A stretch of DNA of 64,000 bases from Hemileia vastatrix (taxonomy: Eukaryota; Basidiomycota; Pucciniomycetes; Pucciniales; Zaghouaniaceae). The translations under genes were made by a program, and so were the position numbers. The notes under the pieces are model-generated. The model did no database searches. It saw nothing but the letters and a program-made list of their open reading frames with translations, and had not been told where the DNA came from. The stretch is taken from the NCBI GenBank assembly GCA_030280995.1, contig JASXTE010000002.1, positions 4,289,683-4,353,682 on the forward strand, written 5' to 3'. Below, piece after piece: positions 53,201 to 63,737 of the stretch; positions within the stretch are counted from its first letter, which is position 1, and each line of letters begins with the position of its first letter.

Positions 53201-56085
53201 ACCCAGCATCTCCTGCAAAAAGGAAAGATATTGAAGACAATATAAAATTGTTGTTGGAAATGGGTATTGTTGAAAAAGTGGACACAACACCTAAGTATTG
53301 TGTCATTTCACCAGTATTAATCTCTTATGAAAAAGATAAGGCAAGATTATGCGGTGATTATAGAGCTCTGAATACATATACAGTAGATGATATTTACCCT
53401 CTACCAAGGATAGCTTCTATCCATGCTACCTTACAAGGAGCAAAATATATTTCCTGTCTGGATGGGAACAAGGGTTACCACCAGATTCCTGTGGAAAGAA
53501 ATTCTCAAAATTACTTATTAATAACCACACACATGGGTATATATAAGTATGTGAGAATGCCATTTGGCCCAAAGAATGCCCCTTCAGTCTTCCAAAAATT
53601 GATGGATAGTATTTTTCATCAAGAAATGGTTGAAGGATGGTTATTGGTCTATATTGATGACATCATAGTGTTTTCAAAGACATATGATGAACATTTAAAT
53701 CACCTGAAAAGAGTCTTTCAAAAAATGGATGAAATTAATATGACTATTGCATTAAAGAAATGTAAGTTTGGATTTCAATCCTTGAAAGTACTTGGACATG
53801 TTGTATCTGGATTACAAATTTGTGTTGACCAGAATAAAGTGGCAGCAATTAAAAACATTGGGATACCTAAAAATGTAAAAGAGGTTCAAAGTTTTTTGGG
53901 TATGTGTGGATATTATAGACAATATATTAAAAATTACCAATCCATTGCAGCCCCTTTAACAACATTAATCAGGAAGAATGAAGCTTTCATTTGGAATAAT
54001 GAAAGACAACACGCCTTTAATAAATTAAAGGAATGTTTAATGTCAGCTCCAATATTAGGACTGCCAGATTTCACCCTACCTTTTATCTTGTACACTGATG
54101 CAAGTTTCATAGGTTTGGGTGCTGCTTTACAGCAGAAACAGATAATAAATGGAAAATTATCTGAAGTAGTTATCTGTTATATATCCAGAACCTTAAGAAA
54201 AACAGAATTAAGGTATGGTGCCACACAGCTAGAATGTTTAGCCGTGGTGTGGGCTTTGGAGAAACTTCATTACTATCTGGAAGACCAGAAGTTTGAACTT
54301 ATAACAGATTGCAGTGCAGTAAAATCATTACTAAACATGAAAACACCTAATAGGCACATGTTTAGATGGCAACTAGCTGTACAAGAGTACAGAGGAAGAA
54401 TGACAATCACTCACAGAGCAGGAACATTGCATTCAAATGTGGATTTATTATCCAGAAGTCCTTTGCCAAATGATGCTGACAACCCAGCTTATGTACCTGA
54501 AAATGAGGTTATACATATATTTGGGATTTATATAGTGGATTTAGAAGAAGAGTTTATGCAAACTATATTGGAAAATTATTCATCTGATAAAGATTTGTCT
54601 AAACTATCTACCATTCTTAATGATCCAACAAATGCCTCCATGAGTGCATTAATTAAAACCTTGCCTCCAAAGTATAAAAATGCGTTGGAAAAAGGTAAAC
54701 TATCAATTGAAGATGGATATATATATTACAGGAAAAAGTTAAGCAATGTAATAGTAATACCACCTTCTATGAAAGAGTTAATGTTGAGTACTTGTCATGA
54801 TGACATCTTAGCTGGTCATTTTGACTTTAACAAAACATTAACCAGAGTTAAAAATACAGCCTGGTGGATAAACATGAAAGAGGATGTACAAAAATACATT
54901 GAAACATGTGACTCTTGTCAGAAATCTAAAAGATTAACTGGGAAGAGAGCTGGGTTGTTACAACAAATAGAGCAGCCAAAAGCTCCATGGGAAATTATAA
55001 ACATGGATTTTGTAACTGGCTTGCCATTAGCAGGAAAAGAAAGTTTCAATTCTTGCTGGGTAATAGTGGATAGATTAACAAAAATGTGTAAGTTTATCCC
55101 TACCCATAAAGAGGTATCTGCTAAAGACTTGGCGTTACTATGGTGGACTCAAATGATGAATACTGCTGGGTTCCCCAAAGCCATAATCTCTGACAGAGAT
55201 CCTAAATTTACTTCAGAGTTCTGGACATCTTTGATGGAAGTATCAGGTTGTCAATTAAAATTGTCTACAGCACACCATCCACAAACTGATGGGCTGGCTG
55301 AGAGGATGATACAAACTCTAGAAGACATGATCAGAAGATATTGTGCCTTTGGATTAGAATACAAAGACAATGAGAAATTCACACATGACTGGGTAACATT
55401 AATTCCTGGCCTTGAATTTGCTTATAACAGCACAACTCATTCTGTAACAGAGAAGAAACCATTTGAACTCTGGCTGGGATATGTACCAAATACCCCAGTA
55501 AATCTTTTAAATAAACTACCAAGGTTGGATATACACCCTGGCACTAAATCCTTTATTCATATGCAACAAATGTGTAGAAAGCATGCAGAAGAATGCATCC
55601 AAAAAGCATTTGAATATGAAAAGAAAAGGTGGGACAAATCTCATAAAGAATTTGAATTTAAAAAGGGAGATGAAGTCCTCATATCAACACTACATTTTAA
55701 CTTACAAGGTAATGTTAAATTAAAGGATCCCTTTGTAGGACCTTTTGTAGTAAATAAAATGGTTGGGAATAATGCAGTGGAAGTCATATTATATGCTCCA
55801 TATGATAGGAAACATCCAGTTTTCCCTATCTCATTATTGAAACCTTACCATGCAAATGATCCTGACTTATTTCCAAAAAGAAGGGGAAGGCCTAAAAAGC
55901 AACCTGAAGAAATTGTGGAAAAAGCAGAGATTGAAAAAATACTCAAGAAAAGAATCCTTACTAAAGAAAAAGGAACTGAGTATTTACTAAGATTTAAAGG
56001 GAAATCAAATGAATTTGATAAATGGATACCTGAAAAAGAAATTTCTAATTTATCCACCCTTCTTAAAAAATTTAAACAGAAATAA
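50164..56085 (+). CDS. gag-pol: Gag-Pol polyprotein of chromovirus F (up to 1973 aa)
   Basis: Same length and domain order as the A protein: Gag, knuckle CYKCNEPWVKGHTC, protease LDTGAAGS, RT with YIDD, RNase H, HHCC and DDE integrase, AT-hook and chromodomain-like end. Only a handful of residues differ from A: Pro/Ser and His/Tyr near the N-terminus, Arg/Lys in RNase H, Ile/Thr and Ser/Pro in integrase, and Leu/Val and His/Pro near the C-terminus. In A the SGLEFAYNS segment replaces F's PGLEFAYNS. No stop or frameshift. The likely start is ATG 50212. It should supply all enzymes for its own transposition and perhaps for A. Confidence 0.93.
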   Translation: MKFSYLNFQFFKFHVKMCDNNDIVSNKVKPYNLRPRAERPVTGHSNGGSGLSHNQQHSVNVSGGKGKAFKAGFNKENKKYFTRTSSLPIHPTEHLDNKSQQYSGPDQQSGKESSSRFHRGQPSSSGYKDSTTNSGTQQFHSNTSSPRGGPKNYCKQMEMGLVRPKLQQSSTAGLQQSPLQGKGKERQGKWDKTLVSHPTSYDQLYQPENKLLIGNEIDKEILDIIDKDLKDYSFEQNMLNLSLHEDNVNSFIDHQKNTINIKMESNELNLDPDNESSALDTEKIEYFLKENPMESKIISKLLLRIEKLEEFSKESNINSENVLLQLTQSLSTTSNKLKIIENSNNELINENKRLKSEIRNLESKLEHSQNIMATIEGRVKLSFSNVNDTLNHVPVIKDRLQRVEIEVAKILKNTETIKDNTSYVERVPVFMKHSDDKPMIEHEHSVMGSENMKSVKDEINDHLSKVSELLNIPQVREAKTSQKNWPKLDQYPSFDGDSKSDWQQFIQRIDNLKFSYKLHDEEITSKLISLFTDVALLWFESVLSEGINYSWNEWKALIERQFGGPKFRITQQRLYERARYNPNAGDKPMVFLMNLIKIMKAMDPKMDYEEWKEKIIYKLPISVRDIIVARTETVRDTSGFINICNEILLNHKYETKYSNYRQSVDVVKPTTSKLPVEKKKPSAPLVPKRQENNTCYKCNEPWVKGHTCKKRINVIETSQNSEPSNHEDENVESSEDCKSNISYSDDENEIFVLEQDIMFLNDAIPHTDTSLTSIEEAEIIKDVSHDTYKITPIRAPIIICGKEMNAILDTGAAGSVVSLNALMKLDSKYQEKLEPVQTKNWRGFGSVLNPIGKYKTAVFFKYNNGYVRAVCEFVVMDNNNCSDWFIIGNDLLTKFGIKLDPANSCFTIGVNGKRKFKICSENSVYTISPREEQLQGGRTTNEVGELENEIQKASFSPQLSKIEQEDILRLIKSYPMAFAHGSNELGLVKDHEMKISLSCDLDNIPGSLKKKPYPASPAKRKDIEDNIKLLLEMGIVEKVDTTPKYCVISPVLISYEKDKARLCGDYRALNTYTVDDIYPLPRIASIHATLQGAKYISCLDGNKGYHQIPVERNSQNYLLITTHMGIYKYVRMPFGPKNAPSVFQKLMDSIFHQEMVEGWLLVYIDDIIVFSKTYDEHLNHLKRVFQKMDEINMTIALKKCKFGFQSLKVLGHVVSGLQICVDQNKVAAIKNIGIPKNVKEVQSFLGMCGYYRQYIKNYQSIAAPLTTLIRKNEAFIWNNERQHAFNKLKECLMSAPILGLPDFTLPFILYTDASFIGLGAALQQKQIINGKLSEVVICYISRTLRKTELRYGATQLECLAVVWALEKLHYYLEDQKFELITDCSAVKSLLNMKTPNRHMFRWQLAVQEYRGRMTITHRAGTLHSNVDLLSRSPLPNDADNPAYVPENEVIHIFGIYIVDLEEEFMQTILENYSSDKDLSKLSTILNDPTNASMSALIKTLPPKYKNALEKGKLSIEDGYIYYRKKLSNVIVIPPSMKELMLSTCHDDILAGHFDFNKTLTRVKNTAWWINMKEDVQKYIETCDSCQKSKRLTGKRAGLLQQIEQPKAPWEIINMDFVTGLPLAGKESFNSCWVIVDRLTKMCKFIPTHKEVSAKDLALLWWTQMMNTAGFPKAIISDRDPKFTSEFWTSLMEVSGCQLKLSTAHHPQTDGLAERMIQTLEDMIRRYCAFGLEYKDNEKFTHDWVTLIPGLEFAYNSTTHSVTEKKPFELWLGYVPNTPVNLLNKLPRLDIHPGTKSFIHMQQMCRKHAEECIQKAFEYEKKRWDKSHKEFEFKKGDEVLISTLHFNLQGNVKLKDPFVGPFVVNKMVGNNAVEVILYAPYDRKHPVFPISLLKPYHANDPDLFPKRRGRPKKQPEEIVEKAEIEKILKKRILTKEKGTEYLLRFKGKSNEFDKWIPEKEISNLSTLLKKFKQK
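50212..50749 (+). CDS. Overlapping ORF at the start of F gag-pol
   Basis: Counterpart of 36446-36983 in A. A 149-codon ORF runs from ATG 50300 to TAA 50749, and the same intron-like segment (50233-50290) would join ATG 50212 to it. The 149-residue peptide is identical to that in A although two bases differ. See A for the splice model; whether it is translated is not known. Confidence 0.5.
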
Positions 56086-56268
56086 ATTTCTGTTCAACCA
56101 GCTGAGGGGTTAAAAAACCAGTACTCATAATATTTTATTATGTTTTATTTCTTTAAAGTTGAATCTTTAATGCAACAGATTTATTCTGAATACCTGAAAA
56201 TTACAAATTAAATAAAATAAAATGTATAACTTATCATTTTTTTTTATTGTTTTTTTTGGGTGGGCGAG

Positions 56269-57768
56269 TGTCAGCCTGTATATCTCCAGGACTGAGTAAA
56301 AAGTAACTATAAGTTATGTTAAACACATGAACTATACATGGGAATAATAAATGAGAGTACACAAATAGTATACATAAGTAAAATTATGATAATACACAAA
56401 AAATGCCATTATAACACCTTATATACACGCATATATCCACCTTTTATAGGTCTTATGTACTTAATATTAAGTTGGAGTATGTTAGGGTAATCTTAAGAAC
56501 CTTAAGTATAAGGCTACATAATTTTTAAGTACACTTAAAGCTGTTATATTCATTGTTTTATGCAAAAAACAAGAAATGCGCTTTATTTCACTTAAAAGTT
56601 GACTATATGCGCTATAAAATTGAGAATATCAAAATTGCGCTTTGACAGATCAATTGGGCTCATTTAGAACTATTGATTTGGCTATTTAAATGCATAAAAA
56701 TAACACTTTTCAAATTTGGTGTTTTTTATGCCAGAAATGGCTTCTGTGTACTGGCCACATACTGCCTGCTTTTTTCCCGTGTGAATAGCTTCATTTTTAG
56801 CAAAGTTAGCTTTTTCACACTATAATTACCCCACATTCTACGCCCACTGTGGGGAAACACACTAAAATAGGCGACAGGCGCTTATTTAGTGTCCTAGCTT
56901 AATTAATAATGCATTGACCCTGTTTATATGCACTAATTTCATTAATAACCTCACTCTTGGCACTTTATTTCATCACCACGCTTAAATTCGCCTAATTTTA
57001 GTCAAGGATTTACCCGTGCAAGCGCCTGCCAAGAACTGCATGTAGTTACCCCACATCTCACGCTCTTTTTTAAGTTTTTGGGTGGTTTCTCAGTCAATTT
57101 TGGTTATTTTTGAATGGGAATTTCACGTAGTATAATGTCAGGATTAGCCCCATTATTTCTACAGTCAATCCCCCTTATTATTAAGCTATTATTAACCTTA
57201 AAAAGTCTCCTTTAGTCCTTAATATTATTGTTTTATACGCATATACTCTCTTTTTGTCTTTTTCTTTAATTTTGATGGATTTCCCTTATTATTTCAGGAT
57301 TTTGGCGGTTATTACTCTTCTAATTATGTCATGGGTCACTGGGAATGTTGATGGGAATGTCTATTAGTTGTTTAGAGGCGTGATTAACTGTGGATTGGGT
57401 GGTACATCAAGGGAATTATTGGGGAACTCAGTGTGTATAAAAGGAGGAGGTTTTTGGGTTGTATTTCTTCATTCTTTATCATTACAATTAACCAATATAA
57501 CCAAACCAATTACAATACATATCAATTAGTACTTTTATAAGACTTTTGAATAGTATCTGAATTTATATAATCTATTTTTCTACCAACTATAAAGATTGTA
57601 AGCCATATATAAGAATAGTGAGAATTATATTACTGAGACCTTTATATTTGATTATATTTTACAACTTAGTGGATTAAATCTACAGTATTCATATAGGACC
57701 ATTAAAATCTTCTAGACAACTGACTATTCAAGCTAGTTCACGTCCTTGTACTTGACCTTAGCCTGACA
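56269..57768 (+). repeat. 3' LTR of element F
   Basis: 1,500 bp, preceded by GGGTGGGCGAG, with TATA box at 57436-57442. It ends CTGACA before the TSD. Confidence 0.92.
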
Positions 57769-57773
57769 ATATG

Positions 57774-57866
57774 TATTAAAGAAATTTTAAAAATTATTTT
57801 TCTATCCACTCCTTACTTATTAATTAAAATGTCTTAACATTTTTTTATTGTTTTTGGGTGAGGGAG
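57774..57866 (+). other. 3' noncoding end and polypurine tract of element E
   Basis: Continues E beyond F: AT-rich, a T run, then GGGTGAGGGAG (57856-57866) just before E's LTR, the counterpart of GGGTGGGCGAG in A and F. Confidence 0.75.
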
Positions 57867-59040
57867 TGTCAGCCTAAGTATCCTCAGGACTGAGTATTTC
57901 TTATTCTTAAAATAAGAGAACCTTAATTACATTAAGCTTATAAGTAAAAATTATAGTTATAATACTTATATATATGGTTATTATGCTTATATATATATTT
58001 ATTACACTATTAAATGACTTATATAAGTTTAAATAGCTTATTTATAGCCCTATAATACTGATTAAGGTGCTAATGATTTATAATATACTTATCTTAAGTG
58101 ATATAAAGTAATTATAGACATTCATAAGCTTATATGTATACATAAACCTCATATTCAGTGAAATATGTAGTTATATTATGTATATATAGGTCTACAAACA
58201 GGTTTAAACCTCTAAATTGCCTATAAGATTTTTTTTCTACTTTTTTTAGGTCATATGGATGTATTAAATGGACTCAAAATGCCTACACAAGCATATACAC
58301 CTTTTTCAGGCACATATATCCAGTTTGGACAGCTTAATCTGCTTCCTTTGATGGATTTTTACGGATTTATGGGTTGGTATATGATTACTGGGTTAATATG
58401 GATGCTTGGAGATGCCATTGGGGGCTTGGAAAGTTGATTTGGTTCTTTTATATGCTTTGTTTTTCATTCTATACTCTTTGGATGAGTTATTTTACCTGTT
58501 TCTTTATGGTATCCGCTTTTATCTGTCTTCTCTATATATGGTAAGGGTTTATGATATCATTAATTGTGATGGAGGGTCCTTACTGGAAGTCTAGGTGTTG
58601 AAACTGCTTGAAGTGGAAACCATGTGGAGTTTATGGGCCCTCACAGTGCTTTAATTGCCAGGGAGAGCAGTGACATCATCTGGATTGAAGGTCTGTGCAC
58701 TCCAGTGGATTTCGGTATAAGTAAGGGAGGATTTGATGGGTTATTGGACATCAATTACTTACTACAACTCAAATAAATACTATAACACAATTTTTATCAT
58801 ATAGAAATATATTATAAAGCATTTATAAATTGATATTATCTTTATATTAGCTATAACTATATTTTATTAACCTATTTTCCACCACTAGCACACACCAATC
58901 CAAATATTGTGAGTTAACACTGAGAATAACTATTTTATTAGTTTTCCCCTGAGGTTTAATCACTAAATCCCTTATCAATAAGTAGTTTTAACATTAATAT
59001 TTACTATTAAATCATACTTAGATAGCAGCATACACTGACA
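57867..59040 (+). repeat. 3' LTR of element E
   Basis: 1,174 bp, TGTCAGCCTAAGTATCC...CACTGACA. Same family as solo LTRs S1 and S2, and it shares its first 30 bp pattern with the A/F LTRs. Host flank follows (ATTTT, the expected right TSD). Confidence 0.88.
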
Positions 59041-59991
59041 ATTTTGGTGTTTTTTTTATCCTTTTTAAGTTTTTTCTCCTTGTTTGGTCTTTCTTTTTGC
59101 TAAATTTCCTCATAATGATTTGGAAACACTTTTCAATGATTTTACACTTGATTTTAGGTGTTTTTAAACTATTTATTAGCTTATTTTTACTAAAAAAAAT
59201 TCAGAAACATTTTCTGAGCAATACCCCATTGTTTTATAGATGTTTTTGGGCTATTTTGGGTCATTCTTTTACTGAAATTATTTGGAGAAGTTTGGAAAAA
59301 ATTTGGAAATGAGTTTGAAGAATTTATAAGTGATTTATGGGAATTTTTGGCACTTTTCTGGAGACTTTTGGGCACTTTTTTTTGTAACTTTTTGGCACCT
59401 TTCTGGAAATGTTCGGGAAATTTTTTGAGGCATTTGCTTACTTTTTTATTAGAACTTTTTGGAATATTTCTAGAAAACTTTTGGGCACTTTTTAAAAGAC
59501 TTTTGGGGAGTTTTTAAAAGCCATTTGGTTTCTTTTGTTGAAATTTTTGGTGTTTCTTTGGAAATATGTGCAGCTTCTCTGGTAACTTTTAGTAACTTTT
59601 TTAGGGATTCTTTTTATATTCTTTCATGTAGTTTGAAGAAAACTTTGTTAGTATTTTTTATCAAATTATCATTATTGTTTCTTTTAGATTGGATTTTTTG
59701 TGTTTTTAGATTAAAATTACTGAAAATATAGAGTTGGTCAACTGGATTCATAAAGTAAGAAAAGTAGTTAATGTAAAAAATACAAAATTAAGTAGGCAAC
59801 AAAAATATGGGGTCTAATATAGGTTGTCAAGTTTTATTTTTATTTTATGAATAAAAATTTAAAAAGTCATGTATGATACTCTACTTACTTAAACTAATGT
59901 GCCATCAGGCCATGTGTTTTATCATGGTAATCATGTGGACATTTTTTTTCTTTTTGAGTTTCATGTATACATTCACAAGAAAAAAAACATG

Positions 59992-60168
59992 GGCACCTGA
60001 TAGCAGGTGCCAATATCTATCCTTGACTTAACTCAATTTCAGGTCAGCTGTAATTCTTCTGGAAATACTGCACACTGAAAAATGAGCACCCTAGCTTGTG
60101 CAACATATAATAAAATCTACTCTTAAATCAAAACTGAATATAGAGATAGGCACCTGCTAGCAGGTGCC
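59992..60168. repeat. Two copies of a 20-bp palindrome
   Basis: GGCACCTGATAGCAGGTGCC at about 59992-60011 and the perfect palindrome GGCACCTGCTAGCAGGTGCC at 60149-60168. Confidence 0.85.
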
Positions 60169-62646
60169 ACTTGATTTTTTGTGGTTAGTTGTGTTTGATT
60201 TCATTGACTTCAGTTGATGATGATTTCCACTCAAATTTTAACTTGAGATGCTTTTAATATAGTTTTTTAATTATCTTATATGAGTTTTTAACATTTTAAT
60301 TTATGGAATGAGCTTAAAAAGTTGAAATTTAGGCCCTTTTTTCAATAAAATACAGGGGAGGGTATTAACATTTATTTTTTCAAAATATTTTTCTAATTAG
60401 AAAATAATTGGTGATCCCCACCCCCTTCTATGGTAAATAGCATGATAGGTGTTTTCCATAAAAAATATGCCATAAATTTTTTTGACCTAGAAGGTATTTG
60501 GTGATCTGCACCCCAAAAAGAATCTGACAATGAAGATAGTATTTGAGAAAATTTGTAATAAAGTGATAAATGAAAGACAAAAGATAGATTAATAAACATA
60601 ATTGAAAGAAAGATTGAACTTCTGATTGAGGGAATCAGATCTAGGGTATTAGATATCAGTAGTTTAGTTAGACAAAGAAATTTTGAACAGTTTTAAAATA
60701 TAAGGATTCCAGTTGAAATTAGTTATTTTTTAATTTTTCATCATCCTCTCTTTGAATTTCAATTTTATCCCTTTTTAAATCTAAACAATCTCTTTTAATT
60801 TATAAAAAAAAATTCTTCCTTTGATTGTGAATGAAGCAACATTTTTCCTCAAAAATTTGTTGACATTCCACAGTATTTTCTTGAGACACTAACTTCATGA
60901 TTCTAAAGTTATCTTTATCTTTTCTGAAACAAGTTTAGCTTTTAAGAATAGTAGAATTAAATTATGAAAAATTCTTTATTAAATAGAAAAAAAGAAAAAA
61001 AAACATTGGTCATTTTTATTTTCAATCTCTGCATAAATAGAAAAAACAGCCATTGACATAAATTGAGCTGTCCCAAAATTGGAAAAAGCTCTTTTCTTGA
61101 GTCTTCTCCTATAAGGGGTCAATTATCTATCATCTACTATTTTATTTCCATTTACTCCCATATAAATTTCTAGAATTGATGAGCCCTGGTTCTGGTGAGC
61201 ACATGGGGAGTAAATAAATTATTATAAAGAAAAAATAATAACAGAAGTAGTTTAAGATTACTACTGTGGGCTCATCAAGCTCATTGTCAGAATATCTATT
61301 TAGTTTTTCATATTCATGGAGTGAATAAAATGATCTAAATAAAATTCTAGAAAGGAATAAAAAGGTAATAGACCTACTGTGGTGCAAAGGAGAAAAATTT
61401 GATTTGTATAAGAAATGGGAGAGAAGAGATATGTTGTGGAGTGTATGGGTTATATGGCTTAGGGTAGAAGAGAGGTAATACACAGTTGAGTGAGAGGATT
61501 TGGGTATTTTTGGGCTGTATTTAATTTCATAAAATTTTACAAATGCAGGACATATTTAACCCTATGTTTGAGAACCAAAGTACCAAATCAGACATGTCTC
61601 ATGGCATTTTTGTGAGGCATTTTTCAAATGAAACATGCTAGGCATCTTTGGGAAGTTTTAAGGCCCCCTTATGAGTACTTTTTGAGAAAATTTCAGCTGA
61701 ATTTTCTCTCAATATTTAATTTCTCAGTATATATTTAATGTAAAAAATCTATAAACTTTGAACTTAAAATTTTAAGAAAGAAAAAATTTGTCACATGTTT
61801 TTGTTTTTGTTTCTCAACTATTAAAGATGTTAAAGTAAGCCTACCCTCCATTTATTCTCACTCCACTTCAATTTAAGTAGTTAAATTAATTAAACTCTTA
61901 ACATGAAATAAACAGAAATTGTAATCTTTCAAAAATATAAGCATTTTAATTATCTGTGCTTAAGATATGTTGCTAACATTGAAATTTCATGATATGTAAT
62001 AACTAGTGCAAAATAATTTTCTCATCAGTGTATGTGTAAACAAAAATTTTTAAAAATCATCAATAATATTATGCCTTTTGGATTGGATTGAGAACCTTTG
62101 GGTATGCAGAGAGATAGAGTAGAGTACATTCCCTACTTTCAACAAGTTCAGCAATGTGGCAGCTATGGTGGATAGTAGCATTTTCCATAACTAAAATGCT
62201 TGAGGGGCCTATGGAAGCTAGTAAAGGAGAATTAAAAATAATTTCAGCATATTTTTAACCAAAATGAAAAATTTTCTAATTAAAATTTTTTTCAGTAATA
62301 TTCAACATGATATCAGCAAACTTTTCTATCCAAAACCAGAGTTTCAACCTAACTATTAGAGGACACAGCAGGTAATACATTGAATATTTTCTTTATCCTT
62401 CTCTGAGAAATTCTTTTAGTTTTTTTTATTAACTGTCCACCCTCTTTAGTGTATTATTCCATTCATTGAGATACTAGATTTATCTTGATGATGAAAGTAA
62501 TAATTAATACTTCTTTTAAAAATTTAAAAATAATGAGAAGATAAAGAGCTCAAAAGTAAAGACCAGGAATGTTATGGTAAGATGTAGAGGTAGGGAAGAA
62601 AACAAAAACACCCAAAAAATAACTAATGCATCAGAAAAAAAAACTT

Positions 62647-62723
62647 GGCACCTGCTAGCAGGTTCCTATCCATGACTGAACTATGTTAGTTAAATTTGTG
62701 GCAGGCACCTGCTAGAAGGTGCC
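62647..62723. repeat. Two further copies of the palindrome
   Basis: GGCACCTGCTAGCAGGTTCC at 62647-62666 and GGCACCTGCTAGAAGGTGCC at 62704-62723, each with one base off the perfect palindrome. Confidence 0.85.
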
Positions 62724-63684
62724 AACCGTTTTCTCATAATGAATGGAGTAATGAAAAGAGCTAATAGTTTTATAAGGTGTAGTATAATTTTTTTACTATA
62801 ATTTTTTTATAATATTATATAAGCAACTTAAGATATTTTTTGTGAATAGTTTACAGAATAAATAAGGACTGTTTTGTTTTATTTGAATGGTTTTAAATTA
62901 GCAAATAACTGAAAGAATTGATACTTAAGATAACCTGAAGAGATACTAGAACTAGTATAATGAAAAAAACATGTGTTAAAAAGATGGATTTATTAAAAGA
63001 AACCATATCCCCTTTATAGCCTTGTGGTTCTTCATAACTACATACAGGTGTTGCATAATTTTTGTAAGAATAAAATCAAATGAGAAAAAAAAAGGAAAAA
63101 GAAAATAATAAATACTCCCAACTTTTGTGATAAGATATGGGTGTGTGAAAAATATTGAAAAATCTTAATGTTGCTTTTAGGGGAAGAAAGATGCATAATT
63201 TGATATTTTTCATTAGCTTTGTATCTATGCATCAATGCATCATTTTTAAGTCTGTCCAAAAGTGATGCAATGAGCACTTTATTCAAAAATTTGTTTTGCT
63301 CAATCTTGTGGCATGCATTTGATTTCTCATTTGCAACTGCATCGAATTCATTATTTTGTGCTTGCAATGTCATCAGAATTTGTCATGAAGAAATCCTAAA
63401 TGTAGTCATATTAGCAACTGTCTTCATCTTATTGTTTTGATTTTTTTTCTACTGAGAGTAAGGTGAGAGCATTATATAAAGCTTGCAATTATGAGTGATA
63501 TCATCATATACTAGAGTATAAGTGTACAATTTTTCATCTGTTTTGCCTTTTTTTTGCAAAGTTAATATAATTTTGTGAGAGTTTCTGTGAAATTGTATAT
63601 ATTTTAGAGTTTAAATTACTTTTGAAATACATTACACTACTTATTCATCCAATCCTAATAATAATAATAACTTTCCACCCATCA

Positions 63685-63737
63685 CCAGGAAAAAATGAAG
63701 GGGGACATGCATGCAAGTCCCCCTCATTTTTTCCTGG
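63685..63737. repeat. Long inverted repeat (hairpin)
   Basis: Arms of about 21 bp, CCAGGAAAAAATGA then GGGGGAC and the reverse complement, with a single extra A in the left arm and a loop of ATGCATGCAA. A small transposon remnant or cruciform is possible. Confidence 0.8.

Larger units (their letters stand above)
48042..57768 (+). mobile_element. Ty3/gypsy chromovirus F (intact), inserted in E's 3' end
   Basis: 9,727 bp with LTRs 48042-49543 and 56269-57768 and perfect TSD ATATG (48037-48041 and 57769-57773). It is almost identical to element A throughout, offset 13,766 bp. The ORF is full length. Probably a recent insertion and possibly active. Confidence 0.95.
7188..59040 (+). mobile_element. 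Ty3/gypsy chromovirus E (outermost, fragmented by G, C and F)
   Basis: Visible pieces are the pol fragment 7188-7961, its continuation 47218-48019, the 3' noncoding end (48020-48041 and 57774-57866) and the 3' LTR 57867-59040. Removing element C (TSD AGCTG) and element F (TSD ATATG) joins these in order. The protein is close to A and F, but E carries several stop codons, so it is the oldest member. Its 5' half is off-window, beyond G. Confidence 0.85.

Noticed and set aside
36398..57768. A and F as a segmental duplication
   Set aside because: Their TSDs and flanking sequences differ, so each is a separate insertion despite near identity.
61142..61483. Minus-strand ORF of 113 codons
   Set aside because: AT-rich, no recognisable domain, no partner ORF or splice context.
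63038..63373. Minus-strand ORF of 111 codons
   Set aside because: Composition-driven, no family resemblance; the plus strand has an equally long ORF.
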